From assembly GCF_001190925.1 (NCBI RefSeq), contig NZ_CP011072.1:2914001-2978000 (forward strand): a DNA stretch of 64,000 nucleotides. The letters are read 5' to 3'. How positions within the stretch are numbered: position 1 is the first letter of the stretch; the number at the start of each line of letters is the position of its first letter. This DNA comes from Azoarcus sp. CIB. GTDB lineage: Bacteria; Pseudomonadota; Gammaproteobacteria; Burkholderiales; Rhodocyclaceae. Shown piece after piece: positions 37,381 through 48,294 of the stretch. The position numbers were made by a program, and so were the translations under genes. The notes below the pieces were generated by a model. It made no database searches. It saw only the letters and a list, made by a program, of their open reading frames with translations, and was not told the DNA's origin.

Positions 37381-37513
37381 GGTCGAGCAGGGAGCGGGCG
37401 TCCGGCGCAGGGCGCCGGATGACTGGCGGTTACGAGAGGCTACAAGGACAGCATGCACAAGCGTGCCATGCAGGAGTACACTTCCACGTACTCGCAGCAA
37501 GCCGGATCGAAGC

Positions 37514-37936
37514 ATGGAACTCCCTCGCCGGACGGTCGTGTCCCCTGTGCACGCCGCCGCACGTTTGTCCCTCCCCCTGTTGACGGCGCTATTGGCAATG
37601 GCGCCCGGAGTCGCCCATCCTGCACCGCCCCCGGGGCACCCATCGCCGGGCGCCGCGCTGCAGCTGATCCGGCCCGGCGCGGAACAGTCCGCGGCCTTGC
37701 GCCGCACCGGTGTTGCACTCGATTCGATCGACGCCAACGAGTACACCTACATCGAGGTCGATGAGGCCGGAAAGAGCTACTGGATCGCGACCGCGCGGAT
37801 GAAAATCATGCGCGGCGACATGGTCCAGTTCGACGAGGGCGTGACCATGGAGCAGTTCTACAGCAAGCTGCTCAAGCGCACCTTCCAGTCGGTGATGTTC
37901 GTCGACGCCGTTTCGACCACCTCCGGCAAACGATGA
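37514..37936 (+). CDS. Exported small OB/NrfJ-like protein
   Basis: I start at the ATG at 37514 (MELPRRTVVSPVHAA), giving 140 aa. A signal peptide (LSLPLLTALLAMAPGVAHPA) precedes a beta-rich domain with YTYIEVDEAGKSYWIATARM and then LKRTFQSVMFVDAV. This resembles the small GW/OB-like domain seen in NrfJ and related cytochrome-associated proteins. The function is unknown. Its stop overlaps the start of the next gene by ATGA, so the two are coupled, and both follow fpr on the same strand. Confidence 0.6.
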   Translation: MELPRRTVVSPVHAAARLSLPLLTALLAMAPGVAHPAPPPGHPSPGAALQLIRPGAEQSAALRRTGVALDSIDANEYTYIEVDEAGKSYWIATARMKIMRGDMVQFDEGVTMEQFYSKLLKRTFQSVMFVDAVSTTSGKR

Positions 37937-38211
37937 CCGTGGCGGCTCAGGTCGTCGAAATCCGCATGCCGAAGTTCCCCGAATGCTGGGACAGCTGCGG
38001 AAACTGCCGCACCGAGGATGTCTTCGTGCAAAGCGTGCTGGTGCGGGCCGGCGAATCCATCGGCTACGACGAACCGCTGATCGTCCTCGAAACCGGCAAG
38101 ACCGCGATGGACATCCCGTCGCCCCGAGCCGGCACCATTGTCGAGGTCAAGGTCGATGAAGGCGACCTGATCGACGAGGGCGACCTGATCGCGCTGGTCG
38201 CCGTCGGTTAG
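37933..38211 (+). CDS. Lipoyl/biotinyl-like single-domain protein with Cys cluster
   Basis: A 92-aa protein. From residue 37 it is a standard biotinyl/lipoyl barrel (PLIVLETGKTAMDIPSPRAG, then VKVDEGDLIDEGDLI), with Lys56 at the attachment turn, though preceded by Gly instead of the usual Asp or Met. Between the first strand (EIRMPKFPE) and the barrel it has CWDSCGNC (Cys18, 22, 25), a possible metal or redox site absent from ordinary carrier domains. It is translationally coupled to the exported protein upstream. It could be a free-standing lipoyl carrier working with a redox partner such as Fpr; the partner is inferred. Confidence 0.65.
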   Translation: MTVAAQVVEIRMPKFPECWDSCGNCRTEDVFVQSVLVRAGESIGYDEPLIVLETGKTAMDIPSPRAGTIVEVKVDEGDLIDEGDLIALVAVG

Positions 38212-38235
38212 CGCGCGTCCGGTCGTACCCCAGCG

Positions 38236-40179
38236 CTAACGCACGCGGCATGCGCGATTGCGCCCGCCGAGTTTCGCCCGGTACATGGCCTCGTCGGCAC
38301 GACACATCAGCTCGTGATCGTCGTTGCCGTCCTCGGGATAGAGAGCAATGCCGATACTCGACGAGATGCGCACTTCGCGCCCCTCCAGCACGAACGGCTT
38401 TTCGAGCGCACTGCGGATCTTCTCCGCAACGATCTCGGCGTCCTTGTCGGCGCCGATTTCGGGCAGCAGCACGACGAATTCGTCCCCACCCCGCCGTCCC
38501 AGCGCATCCGACGACCTGATCGAGCCCTGCATGCGCCGAACCGCCTCGCACAGCAGCAAGTCGCCGACATGGTGCCCCAGTTCGTCGTTGACCTGCTTGA
38601 AGTGGTCGAGGTCGATGAACAGCAGTGCAAACCGGTGCCCCGAGCGCCGTGCCTGGACGAGCGCGTATCCCAATAGTTCGCCGAACATGAGCCGATTCAC
38701 GGCACCGGTCAGGATGTCGTGCGTGGCCATGTGCGCAATGCGCCGCTCGGCCTCCTTGCGCTCGGTGATGTCCGACAGGAGCGCGATGACGCCCTTCATC
38801 TGGCCCCAGCCGTCGTTGAGCGGCGCCAGCGAGGCGAGGACGGTGAGCTGCCGGCCGTCGCCGCGCGTCAATCGCACCTCGTAGCGCTTGCTTTCCCCTT
38901 CACCAAGGCGGGCCAGTATGACTTCGCGACGTTCGCCTCCGCCATCGGCCCATAACTCGTCCAGCGATTGTCCAAGCAATCGCGATTCCTCCCGCCCGAC
39001 GAGCGCAACGAATCCGGGATTGACGAAGGTCAGCCTGAAATCCGCATCGGTCGCCGCTATGCCGTCGTGGGCAAGATTCACGAGCGCGCTGTACTTCGCC
39101 TCGCTCCGTCGCAATGATGCCGTGGTCCGCGCCAGTCGCGCCGCCCGCTCGCGGGTAATCACGAAGAACAGGGCCGTTACGACGAGCAGGACGCCGACCA
39201 GCACGACCGACACGAATTCCGCTTGGCGGATGTCATGTTCGGCATCGAACGACGGCAGGGCCTCGAGGCGGATGATCCACTCGACCCCGCCGAGCGTCGC
39301 GCGCTCGGTACTGCCCCGCCCCGACCCGGATTCCGGCATTCCGGGATGACTGTCGTAAAGCAGGGCTTCCGGTGTGTGGATACGGTCGTACACCTGCATG
39401 CGGATCTGCCCGGAATGCTGGTCCAGCATCTGGCGCATCAGGCTGGCCATCCGGAACGGCAGGTAAACCCACCCCCTGAGCGCGGCCCAGCGTTCGGCCT
39501 CCGTTGCGACCGGCATCCCGTCGCCGAACAACGGCATGTAGAGCAGAACGCCCGCCTGCACATCCGTTTCCGTTTCCTGGACGAGAATGGTCTTTCCGCT
39601 CAGGGCCGCTTCGCCGGACCGCACGGCCCGATCCATCGCCTCGCGCCTGACCGGTTCGGAATACATGTCGTAGCCGATCGCGCGTGCGTTGCGCCAGTCG
39701 GCCGGTTCCAGCACGACGATACTGCTCAGGAACTCCCTCTGCCCCTCGGGCCACACCCTGTAGTCGCTGCTGGCGAATTCGCGCATGGCCCGCGTGTGTG
39801 CCTCGAGTTGGCCCGGCAATATCCATTGGGCAAATCCGATTCCCTGCACACCCGGAAAGTCTTCCTGGAAAGACAGCCGCTGCAGGTAGGTCCGCCACAC
39901 GGCAAGATCGAGGTCGTCGCTTGAGCGCAGAAACGCCTGCCCGCCACGCAACAGCATGCGATAGGAGAGGAACCGCTCGCTGACCTTCAGGACCACTTCG
40001 GCGGAATGGCTCGCCACATGCGCGTACACCTGCTCTTCGTGACGTTCGCCGAGGTGGCGCCAGACGACGAAAGCCGCAGCGATCGCACAGGAGAGTGCAA
40101 CTGCGATGAATGCCACCCCTACGGGCGACCAACTGCGCGTCGGTGCGGTACTGGCACCCTGATCCTGGGCATCGTGCAT
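38236..40179 (-). CDS. CHASE-PAS-GGDEF diguanylate cyclase
   Basis: I start at the ATG at 40179 (MHDAQDQGASTAP), giving 647 aa. A transmembrane helix at about 20-40, a periplasmic CHASE domain (about 80-290; VQGIGFAQWILPGQLEAHTR), a second helix near 325-345, a PAS/PAC domain (about 380-495, ending in SDITERKEAER) and a GGDEF domain (500-645) with the intact RRGGDEFVVLL motif. It should make cyclic di-GMP in response to an external ligand. No inhibitory RxxD site is obvious. It is convergent with the lipoyl-like gene and divergent from ettA. Confidence 0.88.
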   Translation of the reverse strand: MHDAQDQGASTAPTRSWSPVGVAFIAVALSCAIAAAFVVWRHLGERHEEQVYAHVASHSAEVVLKVSERFLSYRMLLRGGQAFLRSSDDLDLAVWRTYLQRLSFQEDFPGVQGIGFAQWILPGQLEAHTRAMREFASSDYRVWPEGQREFLSSIVVLEPADWRNARAIGYDMYSEPVRREAMDRAVRSGEAALSGKTILVQETETDVQAGVLLYMPLFGDGMPVATEAERWAALRGWVYLPFRMASLMRQMLDQHSGQIRMQVYDRIHTPEALLYDSHPGMPESGSGRGSTERATLGGVEWIIRLEALPSFDAEHDIRQAEFVSVVLVGVLLVVTALFFVITRERAARLARTTASLRRSEAKYSALVNLAHDGIAATDADFRLTFVNPGFVALVGREESRLLGQSLDELWADGGGERREVILARLGEGESKRYEVRLTRGDGRQLTVLASLAPLNDGWGQMKGVIALLSDITERKEAERRIAHMATHDILTGAVNRLMFGELLGYALVQARRSGHRFALLFIDLDHFKQVNDELGHHVGDLLLCEAVRRMQGSIRSSDALGRRGGDEFVVLLPEIGADKDAEIVAEKIRSALEKPFVLEGREVRISSSIGIALYPEDGNDDHELMCRADEAMYRAKLGGRNRACRVR

Positions 40180-40317
40180 TTCGCGATCCGTCGGGGGCTG
40201 AGGCACGCAACAGCAACGCACCCCATGTGGCCATCATGTAACAAAATGATAGAGACCACATCGGCCGGCGACGCGGGATTCCTTCTCACTTCCGCGACAG
40301 CGCAAGCACCGGCGGGC

Positions 40318-40347
40318 TTGAGGTATCCTTTGCGCACTTCATCATAT
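40318..40347 (+). promoter_or_regulatory. Possible sigma-70 promoter of ettA
   Basis: TTGAGG (40318-40323) and TCATAT (40342-40347) are separated by 18 bp and lie 30 bp before the ettA start. Neither box is perfect; the call rests on spacing and position. Confidence 0.35.
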
Positions 40348-40376
40348 CGGTTCGACCGAAACAAAAAAGCGACCCA

Positions 40377-42041
<1,665 letters not shown>

Positions 42042-42082
42042 CTGGAATGACCGGCGGCTGGCGCGTGCCGCCGCCCGCCTTG

Positions 42083-42124
42083 CGATGAGCGCGTTTTACG
42101 CTATCCTCGATGACGCGCTCATCG
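42083..42124. repeat. Perfect 11-bp inverted repeat between ettA and MBL gene
   Basis: CGATGAGCGCG (42083-42093) pairs with CGCGCTCATCG (42114-42124) around 20 nt. It ends 23 bp before the next start codon and overlaps the likely promoter. It may be a terminator for ettA or a protein-binding site; there is no T-tract. Confidence 0.5.
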
Positions 42125-42146
42125 CCCCAACCGACAGGAGAAGTCC

Positions 42147-43127
42147 ATGTACAAGAGCCTCCAGCGAATCCTCGCCGTGAGTGCTGCGCTGTTCGCCCTT
42201 GTGCCGGCGGCCCCGGCACAGGCGCAAGCCCCCATGGTGAAGACCCAGGTTCCGGGCTACTACCGGACCATGGTCGGACAGTTCGAGGTCACCGCACTGT
42301 ATGACGGCGCAATCGAACTCGATACCAAGCTGCTCAAGAACGCCGAACCGGAAGACCTCAACCGGATGCTGGCGCGCAATTTCGTCGGCAACCCGAAGAT
42401 GCAGACCGCGGTGAATGCCTACCTGATCAACACCGGCGGCAACCTGATCCTGGTTGACGCCGGTGCGGCCAAGCTCTTCGGCCCCACCCTCGGCTTCGTC
42501 GTCGACAATCTCAAGGCCGCCGGCTACGACCCCGCGCAGGTCGACACCGTCATCCTGACCCACATGCACCCCGACCACATCGGCGGGCTCGGCGATCCGG
42601 CGGCTCCGCCGGCCTTCCCGAACGCGAACGTGTACGTGTCGGTGCTCGACAACGACTTCTGGCTTTCGCAGCAGGCCTCCGCCGCGGCCAAGCCCGAGAT
42701 GCAGGATTTCTTCAGGATGGCACGCGATATCGCCGCCCCCTACCAGGCACGCGGCAAGTGGCGCACCTTCGCGGACGGCACCGAGATTGCGGCCGGCGTT
42801 CGCGCGGTCAAGGCCTACGGCCACACGCCGGGGCACAGCGCGATCTCCGTCGAGTCGTCCGGCCAGAAGCTGCTGATCTGGGGCGACATCGTGCACTCGC
42901 ATGCGGTCCAGTTCGCGCTGCCGGGCGTCTCGATCGAGTTCGACTTCGATCAGAACCAGGCGATCGCAACCCGCCGCAGCCTCATGTACTCGCTGGCCGC
43001 GAGCAAGACCCTGGTCGCCGGCATGCATCTGCCCTTCCCCGGCATCGGCCATGTTCGCGCGGACGGCAAGGGCGTGTACGCCTGGGTGCCGCTCGAGTTT
43101 TCGCCGCTCCCCAAGCCGGCGCAGTGA
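42147..43127 (+). CDS. Exported metallo-beta-lactamase-fold hydrolase
   Basis: A 326-aa protein with a signal peptide (1-27, ending APAQAQA). The metal site HMHPDHIGG (THMHPDHIGGLGDP) is the HxHxDH motif of the MBL fold; later His and Asp ligands are in YGHTPGHSAI, LLIWGDIVHSH and MHLPFPGIGH. It resembles periplasmic MBL proteins of the lactonase/quorum-quenching and glyoxalase-II-like groups, but the substrate cannot be assigned. It starts with a clear AGGAGA site and abuts, tail to tail, the antiporter gene. Confidence 0.85.
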   Translation: MYKSLQRILAVSAALFALVPAAPAQAQAPMVKTQVPGYYRTMVGQFEVTALYDGAIELDTKLLKNAEPEDLNRMLARNFVGNPKMQTAVNAYLINTGGNLILVDAGAAKLFGPTLGFVVDNLKAAGYDPAQVDTVILTHMHPDHIGGLGDPAAPPAFPNANVYVSVLDNDFWLSQQASAAAKPEMQDFFRMARDIAAPYQARGKWRTFADGTEIAAGVRAVKAYGHTPGHSAISVESSGQKLLIWGDIVHSHAVQFALPGVSIEFDFDQNQAIATRRSLMYSLAASKTLVAGMHLPFPGIGHVRADGKGVYAWVPLEFSPLPKPAQ

Positions 43128-44411
43128 TCAGCGTTCCGGCCAGAAACGCTCCATCAGCGGCTTGACGCTGATCCCGTGACACAGGATCGAAAGGGTGACG
43201 ACGATCAGTGTCATGTGGATCAGCTCGAGCGCCAGCTTTTCCGGCAGGCCGTGCTGGATCGCGTACATCAGGTAGTACAGCGATCCGATCCCGCGCACGC
43301 CGAACCAGCCGGCAAGCGCCTTGGCGTTCCCGGGCGTGCGCGTGCCTGCGAGCCCGACAAACACGCTGAGCGGACGTGCGACGAGGAACAGGAATAGCGC
43401 CAGCGACACCGCGCGCCAGCTCCATGAGTCGACGAACAGGGTGCCGCCGATCAACAGGATGAGCACCACCTCCGAAATGCGTTCGAGGTGCTCCTTGAAC
43501 ACCAGCGAACCCTCGCTCACCGTCGCCGCCGGGACACCCTCGCCCCCGTCTCCACCGTCGCTCGCCAGCAGCCGATCGGGCACATCCGGGCCCGCTCCCG
43601 CCAGCTTGCGCTCGGTCTGACGCAGCGCGACCGCGGCAAAGAACACCGCCAGGAAACCCCATGCGCTGATCAGCAGGCTGACGCCATACACCAGGGCGAT
43701 CAGGCCCAGCCCGAGGAAGTCGTCAAGCAGCCCGTGCCCGGGCCGATTGCTGCGCAGGCGATGCGCCATGTGGGCGAGCCCGGCACCGGAAACCGCACCC
43801 AGCACGATGCCGGCGAGCGTTGCCCACACGACGTCCACCAGCAGCCAACGCGTGCCCAGCTCGCCCAACTCGTGCAGACCCAGCAGTCCGAGCCCGAGCA
43901 TGACGAAGGGAAACGCGCTGCCATCGTTCATGCCGGCCTCGCAGGTCAGCGTGAAGCGCAAGCGGTCGCGGTCGCCCGGATGGCGGATCTGGACGTCGGT
44001 CGCAAGCACCGGATCGGTCGGCGCAACGATCGCCCCGAGCAGGATCGCGGCCCCCAGCGGCAGCCCCAGCGCGTAGTGGGAAAACGCGGTCACCAGCAGG
44101 ACCGTGACCGCCATCGACACGAACGCGAGGAGAATGGGCGTGCGCCACCGCGCCAGGCTGACCGGAACGGGCATCTTGACGCCCGCCGCATACAGCGAGA
44201 TCAGCGCGGCCGCCTCGGTGAGGATCTCGAGAAGCGCGGACTCCTTGAGCGGATTGAAGTGGAAGAGGTTCAGCACCGTCGGCCCGACCAGCATGCCGAC
44301 CGCCAGGTAGATGATCGCGCTCGTGACCGGCAATCGCTTGAGGACCGACGAAGTCAGGCCCATCGCGAGCAAAAGGCCGCCCACCAGCAGGAACCACTGC
44401 GCGTTAGTCAT
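43128..44411 (-). CDS. CPA1 family cation:proton antiporter
   Basis: I start at the ATG at 44411 (MTNAQWFLLVGGLLLAMG), giving 427 aa with about 12 transmembrane segments. Key motifs are GAIVAPTDPVLATDVQ and LTCEAGMNDGSAFPFVML, the paired ion-site regions of Na+/H+ antiporters (the Asp in NDG corresponds to the essential ion-binding residue). It lacks the long cytoplasmic tail of many NhaP proteins. It probably exchanges Na+ or K+ for H+. tRNA-Leu lies 148 bp upstream on the same strand. Confidence 0.9.
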   Translation of the reverse strand: MTNAQWFLLVGGLLLAMGLTSSVLKRLPVTSAIIYLAVGMLVGPTVLNLFHFNPLKESALLEILTEAAALISLYAAGVKMPVPVSLARWRTPILLAFVSMAVTVLLVTAFSHYALGLPLGAAILLGAIVAPTDPVLATDVQIRHPGDRDRLRFTLTCEAGMNDGSAFPFVMLGLGLLGLHELGELGTRWLLVDVVWATLAGIVLGAVSGAGLAHMAHRLRSNRPGHGLLDDFLGLGLIALVYGVSLLISAWGFLAVFFAAVALRQTERKLAGAGPDVPDRLLASDGGDGGEGVPAATVSEGSLVFKEHLERISEVVLILLIGGTLFVDSWSWRAVSLALFLFLVARPLSVFVGLAGTRTPGNAKALAGWFGVRGIGSLYYLMYAIQHGLPEKLALELIHMTLIVVTLSILCHGISVKPLMERFWPER

Positions 44412-44559
44412 TGCGTAATCCGTGAATGCGGGAAGGCGCCGCTGGCGATCCCTTCCCTCGATATCGAACGCCTCCCGCCCCGAAGCAGGCGGGACGATAC
44501 CTGTCGATGACAGGCTGGCGCGGCCGAAGCCCGGCTTCGCACGGACCGCCTGCGCCATA

Positions 44560-44644
44560 TGGTGCCCAAGAAGGGACTCGAACCCCCACGCCTCGCGGCG
44601 CCAGAACCTAAATCTGGTGCGTCTACCAATTCCGCCACTTGGGC
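44560..44644 (-). tRNA. tRNA-Leu (TAG)
   Basis: On the minus strand a class II tRNA with acceptor GCCCAAG/CTTGGGC, anticodon stem CCAGA/TCTGG with loop TTTAGGT (anticodon TAG), a long variable arm (GCGCCGCGAGGCGT) and encoded CCA (44560-44562). Confidence 0.96.
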
Positions 44645-44704
44645 CCCGCCGTGCCCGCAAAGCGGGCTGCCGCCATTGCAGCGGCGCGCGCATTATACAC
44701 GGCC

Positions 44705-45787
44705 TCACATCCGCAGGCGTTCGGCGTAGCCGGTCATCTCGAGGTAGCCGCGACCGATTTCGCGGCCCGATTCGAACAGCCGCACGGCACCCTCCCAATA
44801 CACGGCACCGGTCGAGCGGCGGCTGTCGAGCTCCTGGTCGTCCATCAGCGGGCGCAGCTCCAGCCGACGGCCGTCGATGTCGATGAGCCACTCGACGGCG
44901 TACTCGGCGCCCGTGCGGGGCGAGCGCCAGCGCCGCTGGGGCGTGAAGGCGACCTGCCCGGGGCGCAGGACGCGGGTTTCGCCTCCCGCGGCGCGAAGCG
45001 TGCCGGCAGACCACAGGGCCGCGCCGCGCTCGTCGCGCATGCGGAAGGCCATCAGCGAGCCGCCGTCGTGGAGGTTGATGCCGATCCAGTCCCAGCCGCG
45101 CGCGCCCTCGGGCAGCAGTTCGCTGGACCACTCGTGGTCCAGCCAGGCCCGGCCCGTCACCGGGACGGTCGCTCCATCCACACGCAGCGAACCGCTGACC
45201 GCGAGCTGCGGGCGGCTGTAGTAATGGCTCGCGTGCTTCGGGTCGGCGGCCTTCTGGCTGAAGCCGTGGTCGCCGTTGAGGACGGGCGGGCCAGACGGGT
45301 CGAAACGCAGATCGAAGGCGAAGGATCCGGCATCGACGCGGCTGCGATAGTGATCCTGCGTCCATGCGAGCTGCCAGTCGCGGATCCATACCCGCGTCGC
45401 GCCGATATCGGCGCCGGCAAGCGGATCGAGCGCGCGTTCGCTGCGTTCGGCGTGAAGGAGGCGCCCGGCGGCGGGATCGGCGATCGCCGCATGGGCGAGC
45501 ACGAGCTGGCGCGGTGCGAAACGGCTCGGGTTGTCTTCCCCGATCCCCGTGCGGACGCGGAAGAAGGTGACCTGGAAGCCACGGTCGACGCCCCGTTCGT
45601 CGGTGATCCACCCGGTGACGTACCACCATTCGGTACGGAAGTCCGGATGGGCGCCGCCATCCGTGGGAAAGCGCAGCACCGTCCCGGGCAGCACGGGCGG
45701 ATACTCGGGACCAGCCTTCGCCGCTGGCGCAGCAAGCGCGCCGCACACGGCGAACGCAAGGACACGCCAGATCCACCCGCAGCCCAT
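44705..45787 (-). CDS. AttH/CrtC-like lipocalin domain exported protein
   Basis: A 360-aa protein with a signal peptide (MGCGWIWRVLAFAVCGALAA). Motifs FRTEWWYVTGWI, QVTFFRVRTG, FSQKA and WLDHEWSSE mark the two-lobed AttH/carotenoid-1,2-hydratase fold. Genes of this kind regularly follow an FtsX-type permease and its ATPase, as here, and carotenoid hydratase activity is not implied. Its start overlaps the permease stop (TGATG). It may receive or process a lipid moved by the transporter. Confidence 0.85.
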   Translation of the reverse strand: MGCGWIWRVLAFAVCGALAAPAAKAGPEYPPVLPGTVLRFPTDGGAHPDFRTEWWYVTGWITDERGVDRGFQVTFFRVRTGIGEDNPSRFAPRQLVLAHAAIADPAAGRLLHAERSERALDPLAGADIGATRVWIRDWQLAWTQDHYRSRVDAGSFAFDLRFDPSGPPVLNGDHGFSQKAADPKHASHYYSRPQLAVSGSLRVDGATVPVTGRAWLDHEWSSELLPEGARGWDWIGINLHDGGSLMAFRMRDERGAALWSAGTLRAAGGETRVLRPGQVAFTPQRRWRSPRTGAEYAVEWLIDIDGRRLELRPLMDDQELDSRRSTGAVYWEGAVRLFESGREIGRGYLEMTGYAERLRM

Positions 45788-48294
45788 CACCAGTCCTCCC
45801 GCACCGCCAGCACGGCCGAACCGCGCATCGCCCGATAGCCGGACACGCGCGCCGCGAGCCCCGCGAGCGCGATCACGATGCCGGCGAAAGTCAGCAGCCC
45901 GCCGAACGGAACGTGCAGATCCATACTCCAGTGGAAACTCTGGCGATTGACGACTTCGATCAGGACGAACGCGACCGCCATTCCCGCGACCAGGCCGAGC
46001 GCGGTGCCTGCCGCCGCCGTGAGCACGCCCTCGAGCGTGATCAGCCGGCCGACCTCGCGGCGCGTCATCCCCAGATGGCGCAGCATGCCGAATTCCTTGC
46101 GCCGCGCGATCGCCAACACCGCAAAGCTGGTGCTGACGCCGAACAGACCGATGAGCACGGCGACCGCTTCCATCGCGTAGGTGACCAGGAAGGTGCGGTC
46201 GAAGATCGCCAGACTCCGGGCGCGAATCTCTCCGGGGCTCGCGATCGTCACCGCGTTCTCGCCGAGGATGTCGCGGACCGCCGCGGCGACCGTGTCGAAA
46301 GGAGCGCCCGCGGCGAGAAAGACGCCGACGTCGTTCGCGACGAGGTCGCCGGTCGCCGCGCGGTAGTCCGCCAGCTCGATCGCGACCGCGCCCTGCTGTC
46401 GCGCGTAGTCGCGCCACACGCCGGCGACGCGGAAGGCCACCGGATTTCCGCCCAGCGGCAGGACGAGGCGGTCGCCGGCCCCGAGCGCGAAGAGGTCGGC
46501 CATCGCCTCCGATACCCACGCAGGCCTCTCCCCCGCGGCGGGAGGCACCGACAGGCCGACCAGCGGGAGCAGCCGTCCGCCGTCCAGCGGACGCGCGATC
46601 AGGGTCACCGGGAGGTGCCGGTCGTCGAGGCGCAGGGTGTCGAAGCGCACCGGCATGGTTCGCGACACGCCCGGAAGGGCTGCGATTCGCTCAAGCGCGC
46701 CAGGATCGAGGGAGCCGCTGGCCCCCTGCGGGGAGGCGCTGACGTAGAGATCGGCGGGCAGCACGGCAGTGAGCCAGCGATCGACCGAGTCGCGGAAGGA
46801 CGCGACCATGATCGCCATCGCGACGGCGAGCGCGACGCTCGCGACGACCCCGGCGCCGGCGACGACGCCCTGCCCGGGCGCAGCCGCGAGCCGGGCGTTC
46901 GCCAGCCTCCACAAGGCCCCGCGCGGACGGGACGCGACGCTTGTAACGCCCCGCACGAGCATCGGCAACACCAGCACGGCGCCGACCAGGATGAGGGCGA
47001 CGGCGAGGTAGCCGAATACGGGGACACCGCCGAGCGGCGGCAGCAGGCACAGCACCGCGGCGCCCGCCAGGCAGGCTGCGGCGCTACGCGGGCGCGGATG
47101 GAAGCGGAACATGCTGGCCTCGTCGCCGGACTTGAGCGCGCGGGCCGGCAGCATGTGCCGGGCCTCACGCGCCGGCAGCCATGCCCCCGCGAGCCCGGCG
47201 AAAACGCCCAGCAGGAGATAGGCGCCGCTCGCGGGCAGGTCGAAGCGCAGCGCGGGGGTCACGCCGCTGAAGTAGCCCGCGCCGAGATCGCCACCGGCGA
47301 CATCGAAGGCGACGGCGGCAAAGCCGTGCCCGAGGGCGATCCCGAGCAGCCCGCCAGCGAGCCCGACCACGGCGCCTTCGACGAGCAGTCCACGCATCAG
47401 CGCCCCGCGCTCCAGCCCCAGCGCGCGCAGGAAGGCGAATTCCTGCCGACGGCGCGCAACGGCGAGGAACTGGGTGGAAAAGACGAGGAACCCGCCGGTG
47501 ACGAGGGCAATCGCGGCCAGCATCGTGAGATTCACGCGGTAGGCACGCGAGAGGCCGGCCGCCAGTTCCTCTGCCGCACGCGGGGTGAGCACGTCGACGC
47601 CCGCGGGCAGGCCGGCAGCGAGTGCGCTGCGTGCGGCCGCGACGTCGACGCCCGGCTTCACGCTCAGATCGATGCGCGTGATGCGCCCCGATCGACCGAA
47701 GAGTTGCTGGACGGCGGCAATATCCATGACCGCCAGCGCCCGCCCCTGACCCGCACCCGGTACCGATCCGGCGACGCGCAGCGACACGACTCGCGTGCCG
47801 GCAAGGACGTTCAGCCGGTCGCCGGGTGCGACACCGATTTCGGCCCGAGCCGCCGGGCTCAGGAACAGCGCGTCGGGCTGCAGCGCGGCCACGGCGCCGT
47901 CGTCGCGCCGATCCTCGGCAGGCACCGGCATCAGGGCCGGATGGACATGTGCGACCCGCAGGGCGTCGATGCCGAGTATCCGCAGAGAACGGTCGTGCCC
48001 CGGCAGGCGGGCTTCGAGCTCCACGACGGGGCTGGCATCGGCCACCTCGTCGCGCAGCGCGAGCCGGCCGTACAGCGCATCGTCGAAGCCATCGCGCGAT
48101 CCCACCACCTGCAGGTCGGCCTCGCCGGCAAGAAGCCGCATGCCGCGGCCGAATTCGTCGAGTGCTGCGCCGTGGATGATCTGCACCGCCAGGCCGAGGG
48201 CGACGCCGAGTGCGATCGCGAGCAGCGACAGCGCCGTTGCGAGACGACGGCGTGCGAGGCTGGCGACGAAGATCCGGCCGAGAACCCGGCTCAC
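45787..48294 (-). CDS. FtsX-like ABC transporter permease
   Basis: The start is the GTG at 48292-48294 (VSRVLGRIFVASLARRR), overlapping the ATPase stop by 4 bp (GTGA); the longer open frame lies inside the ATPase gene. The protein is 835 aa with an N-terminal helix, a large periplasmic domain, FtsX-type helices (TMLAAIALVTGGFLVFSTQF and the C-terminal group) and a second large periplasmic domain: the duplicated MacB/LolC-like layout. It works with the adjacent ATPase in mechanotransmission or lipid export. The AttH protein downstream is its usual partner. Confidence 0.88.
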   Translation of the reverse strand: MSRVLGRIFVASLARRRLATALSLLAIALGVALGLAVQIIHGAALDEFGRGMRLLAGEADLQVVGSRDGFDDALYGRLALRDEVADASPVVELEARLPGHDRSLRILGIDALRVAHVHPALMPVPAEDRRDDGAVAALQPDALFLSPAARAEIGVAPGDRLNVLAGTRVVSLRVAGSVPGAGQGRALAVMDIAAVQQLFGRSGRITRIDLSVKPGVDVAAARSALAAGLPAGVDVLTPRAAEELAAGLSRAYRVNLTMLAAIALVTGGFLVFSTQFLAVARRRQEFAFLRALGLERGALMRGLLVEGAVVGLAGGLLGIALGHGFAAVAFDVAGGDLGAGYFSGVTPALRFDLPASGAYLLLGVFAGLAGAWLPAREARHMLPARALKSGDEASMFRFHPRPRSAAACLAGAAVLCLLPPLGGVPVFGYLAVALILVGAVLVLPMLVRGVTSVASRPRGALWRLANARLAAAPGQGVVAGAGVVASVALAVAMAIMVASFRDSVDRWLTAVLPADLYVSASPQGASGSLDPGALERIAALPGVSRTMPVRFDTLRLDDRHLPVTLIARPLDGGRLLPLVGLSVPPAAGERPAWVSEAMADLFALGAGDRLVLPLGGNPVAFRVAGVWRDYARQQGAVAIELADYRAATGDLVANDVGVFLAAGAPFDTVAAAVRDILGENAVTIASPGEIRARSLAIFDRTFLVTYAMEAVAVLIGLFGVSTSFAVLAIARRKEFGMLRHLGMTRREVGRLITLEGVLTAAAGTALGLVAGMAVAFVLIEVVNRQSFHWSMDLHVPFGGLLTFAGIVIALAGLAARVSGYRAMRGSAVLAVREDW

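Noticed and set aside
44705-45787. Carotenoid 1,2-hydratase activity for the AttH-like protein
   Set aside because: The fold is shared, but no carotenoid genes are nearby and the partner genes are an FtsX-type transporter, so a pigment role is not supported.
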